A stretch of DNA of 5,742 bases from Candidatus Woesearchaeota archaeon (GTDB lineage: Archaea; Nanobdellota; Nanobdellia; Woesearchaeales; CG1-02-33-12). Both the position numbers and the translations under genes were made by a program. The notes under the pieces were generated by a model. The model saw only the letters and a program-made list of their open reading frames with translations, did not search any database and was not told where the DNA came from. The DNA lies in contig PWVO01000182.1 of NCBI GenBank assembly GCA_003561825.1, forward strand, positions 1 to 5,742. Direction: 5' to 3'. Positions 5,129-5,742 of the stretch are shown here, in pieces. Numbering within the stretch: the stretch's first letter is position 1; every line of letters starts with the position of its first letter.

Positions 5129-5742
5129 ATGGCTCACAATAGAATGTATAGATACCGCATTTATCCTTCTAATAAGCATAAGCACAGGCTTAACAAACAG
5201 TTTCATCTCTGCCAGGAAACCTATAGCCTGCTTCTGTCTGAAAGCAAACAAATCAACATTACCAGCAGGAAAGAACTTTATTCTCTTACCAAAGACATTA
5301 AGATAACCTGCCCTTCTTATTATAAACAGGTTCATTCTCAGGTCTTGCAGAATGTTGCTGACAGACTGCACAAAGCATTTGACAGCTTCTTTCGCAGGGT
5401 CAAGGAAAAAAGAGCTGGCAAGAATGTTAAAGCAGGGTATCCGAGGTTTAAAAGCAAGGTTAGCAGCATCACTTTTCCTCAGTCTGGTTTCAAGCTTCTT
5501 TCTGGCAAAAAACTCAAGCTTAGCAGGATAGGAAATATACCCATAGTGCTGCATCGCATACCTAAAGGCAAAATCAAGGCCCTTACCATTAAAAAGAACA
5601 GAGCTGGCCAGTGGCATGCTATATTCTCTTGCGAATTTCCTGAAACTCCCTCTGGCCTTAACCATACTTCCATGAAATCTATTGGCATAGATGTTGGCCT
5701 TGAAAATTTCGCTGCACTTTCTAATGGCAAGTTTATAGCTAA
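5129..5742 (+). CDS. tnpB: TnpB (OrfB) RNA-guided nuclease of IS200/IS605, N-terminal part
   Basis: TnpB is an RNA-guided RuvC-type DNA endonuclease, an ancestor-type relative of Cas12, that cuts at a target-adjacent motif and promotes retention of its element. The reading frame is open from the ATG at 5129 to the window edge: 204 codons, about half of a usual TnpB. Visible parts, in order, are the N-terminal MYRYRIYPSNKHKHRLN (6-22), typical of the OrfB helix-turn-helix/wedge start; GYPRFK at 103-108; FPQSGF at 116-121; KIKALTIKKN near 161-170; and the RuvC-I motif GIDVGLENFAAL with catalytic Asp188, close to the position of Asp191 in ISDra2 TnpB. The RuvC-II Glu, zinc-finger cysteines and RuvC-III Asp lie outside. 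No stop or frameshift is seen in the visible part. ATG 5144 is an alternative start. Serine codons differ from the chromosomal genes (TCT and AGC, no TCA), consistent with mobile origin. Confidence 0.92.
   Translation, partial: MAHNRMYRYRIYPSNKHKHRLNKQFHLCQETYSLLLSESKQINITSRKELYSLTKDIKITCPSYYKQVHSQVLQNVADRLHKAFDSFFRRVKEKRAGKNVKAGYPRFKSKVSSITFPQSGFKLLSGKKLKLSRIGNIPIVLHRIPKGKIKALTIKKNRAGQWHAIFSCEFPETPSGLNHTSMKSIGIDVGLENFAALSNGKFIA

Larger units (their letters stand above)
5000..5742 (+). mobile_element. IS200/IS605-family element (tnpB-bearing), left part only
   Basis: The element is recognised by its TnpB gene. The left boundary is inferred: TTGAT at 4995-4999 matches the 5-base target motif flanking the left end of ISDra2, and non-coding sequence starts directly after it. 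A subterminal stem-loop (5023-5050) fits the hairpin ends of this family, which lacks terminal inverted repeats and target duplications. No TnpA (Y1 transposase) gene lies between the boundary and tnpB, so this is either a tnpB-only element or one whose tnpA lies beyond the window. The right end is not in view. Confidence 0.5.

Noticed and set aside
5117..5665. 182-codon open frame on the minus strand opposite tnpB
   Set aside because: The + strand encodes clear TnpB motifs over the same bases. The minus-strand product has no recognisable domain.

Overview
The window looks like a piece of an archaeal chromosome, most likely from a DPANN-type lineage (Woesearchaeota/Pacearchaeota-like). This is inferred from three things. 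Several genes lack a Shine-Dalgarno sequence and have a TATA-like box about 26-28 bases before the start codon, as in leaderless archaeal transcripts. There is a THUMP-domain RNA methyltransferase of archaeal type. There is also a short exported protein whose N-terminus (K-R-G-Q-V-S-L-F-I-I) is typical of hypothetical proteins in those genomes. A bacterial-type DNA gyrase A subunit fits, since many DPANN archaea carry gyrase. No rRNA or other taxonomic marker is present, so the lineage call is tentative.

Layout, all on the + strand: (1) 1-76, the upstream end, with a TATA-like stretch and an in-frame N-terminal extension of the next gene that has no ordinary start codon; (2) 77-514, dUTPase; (3) 528-3041, GyrA, complete, 13 bases after the dUTPase stop and probably co-transcribed; (4) 3073-4218, a THUMP plus Rossmann-fold methyltransferase, probably modifying tRNA, with its own leaderless promoter; (5) 4262-5002, a membrane-anchored exported protein of unknown function, again with its own TATA box; (6) from about 5000 to the window edge, the left end of an IS200/IS605-family element and the first 204 codons of its TnpB (RuvC-like RNA-guided nuclease), cut by the window end just after the first catalytic Asp.

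Genes 2 to 4 are housekeeping functions: dUTP removal, DNA supercoiling and RNA modification. The accessory part is the right-hand 740 bases. The most interesting point there is the junction between the exported-protein gene and the IS element. The gene ends TTT GAT TAG, and TTGAT is the motif known to flank the left end of the well-studied element ISDra2, so the element may sit exactly at the 3' end of the gene and supply its stop codon. Other points are substitutions in conserved motifs of the dUTPase and in motif IV of the methyltransferase. I found no CRISPR array, tRNA, rRNA or clear novel multi-gene system. The guide RNA region expected with TnpB would lie beyond the right edge.
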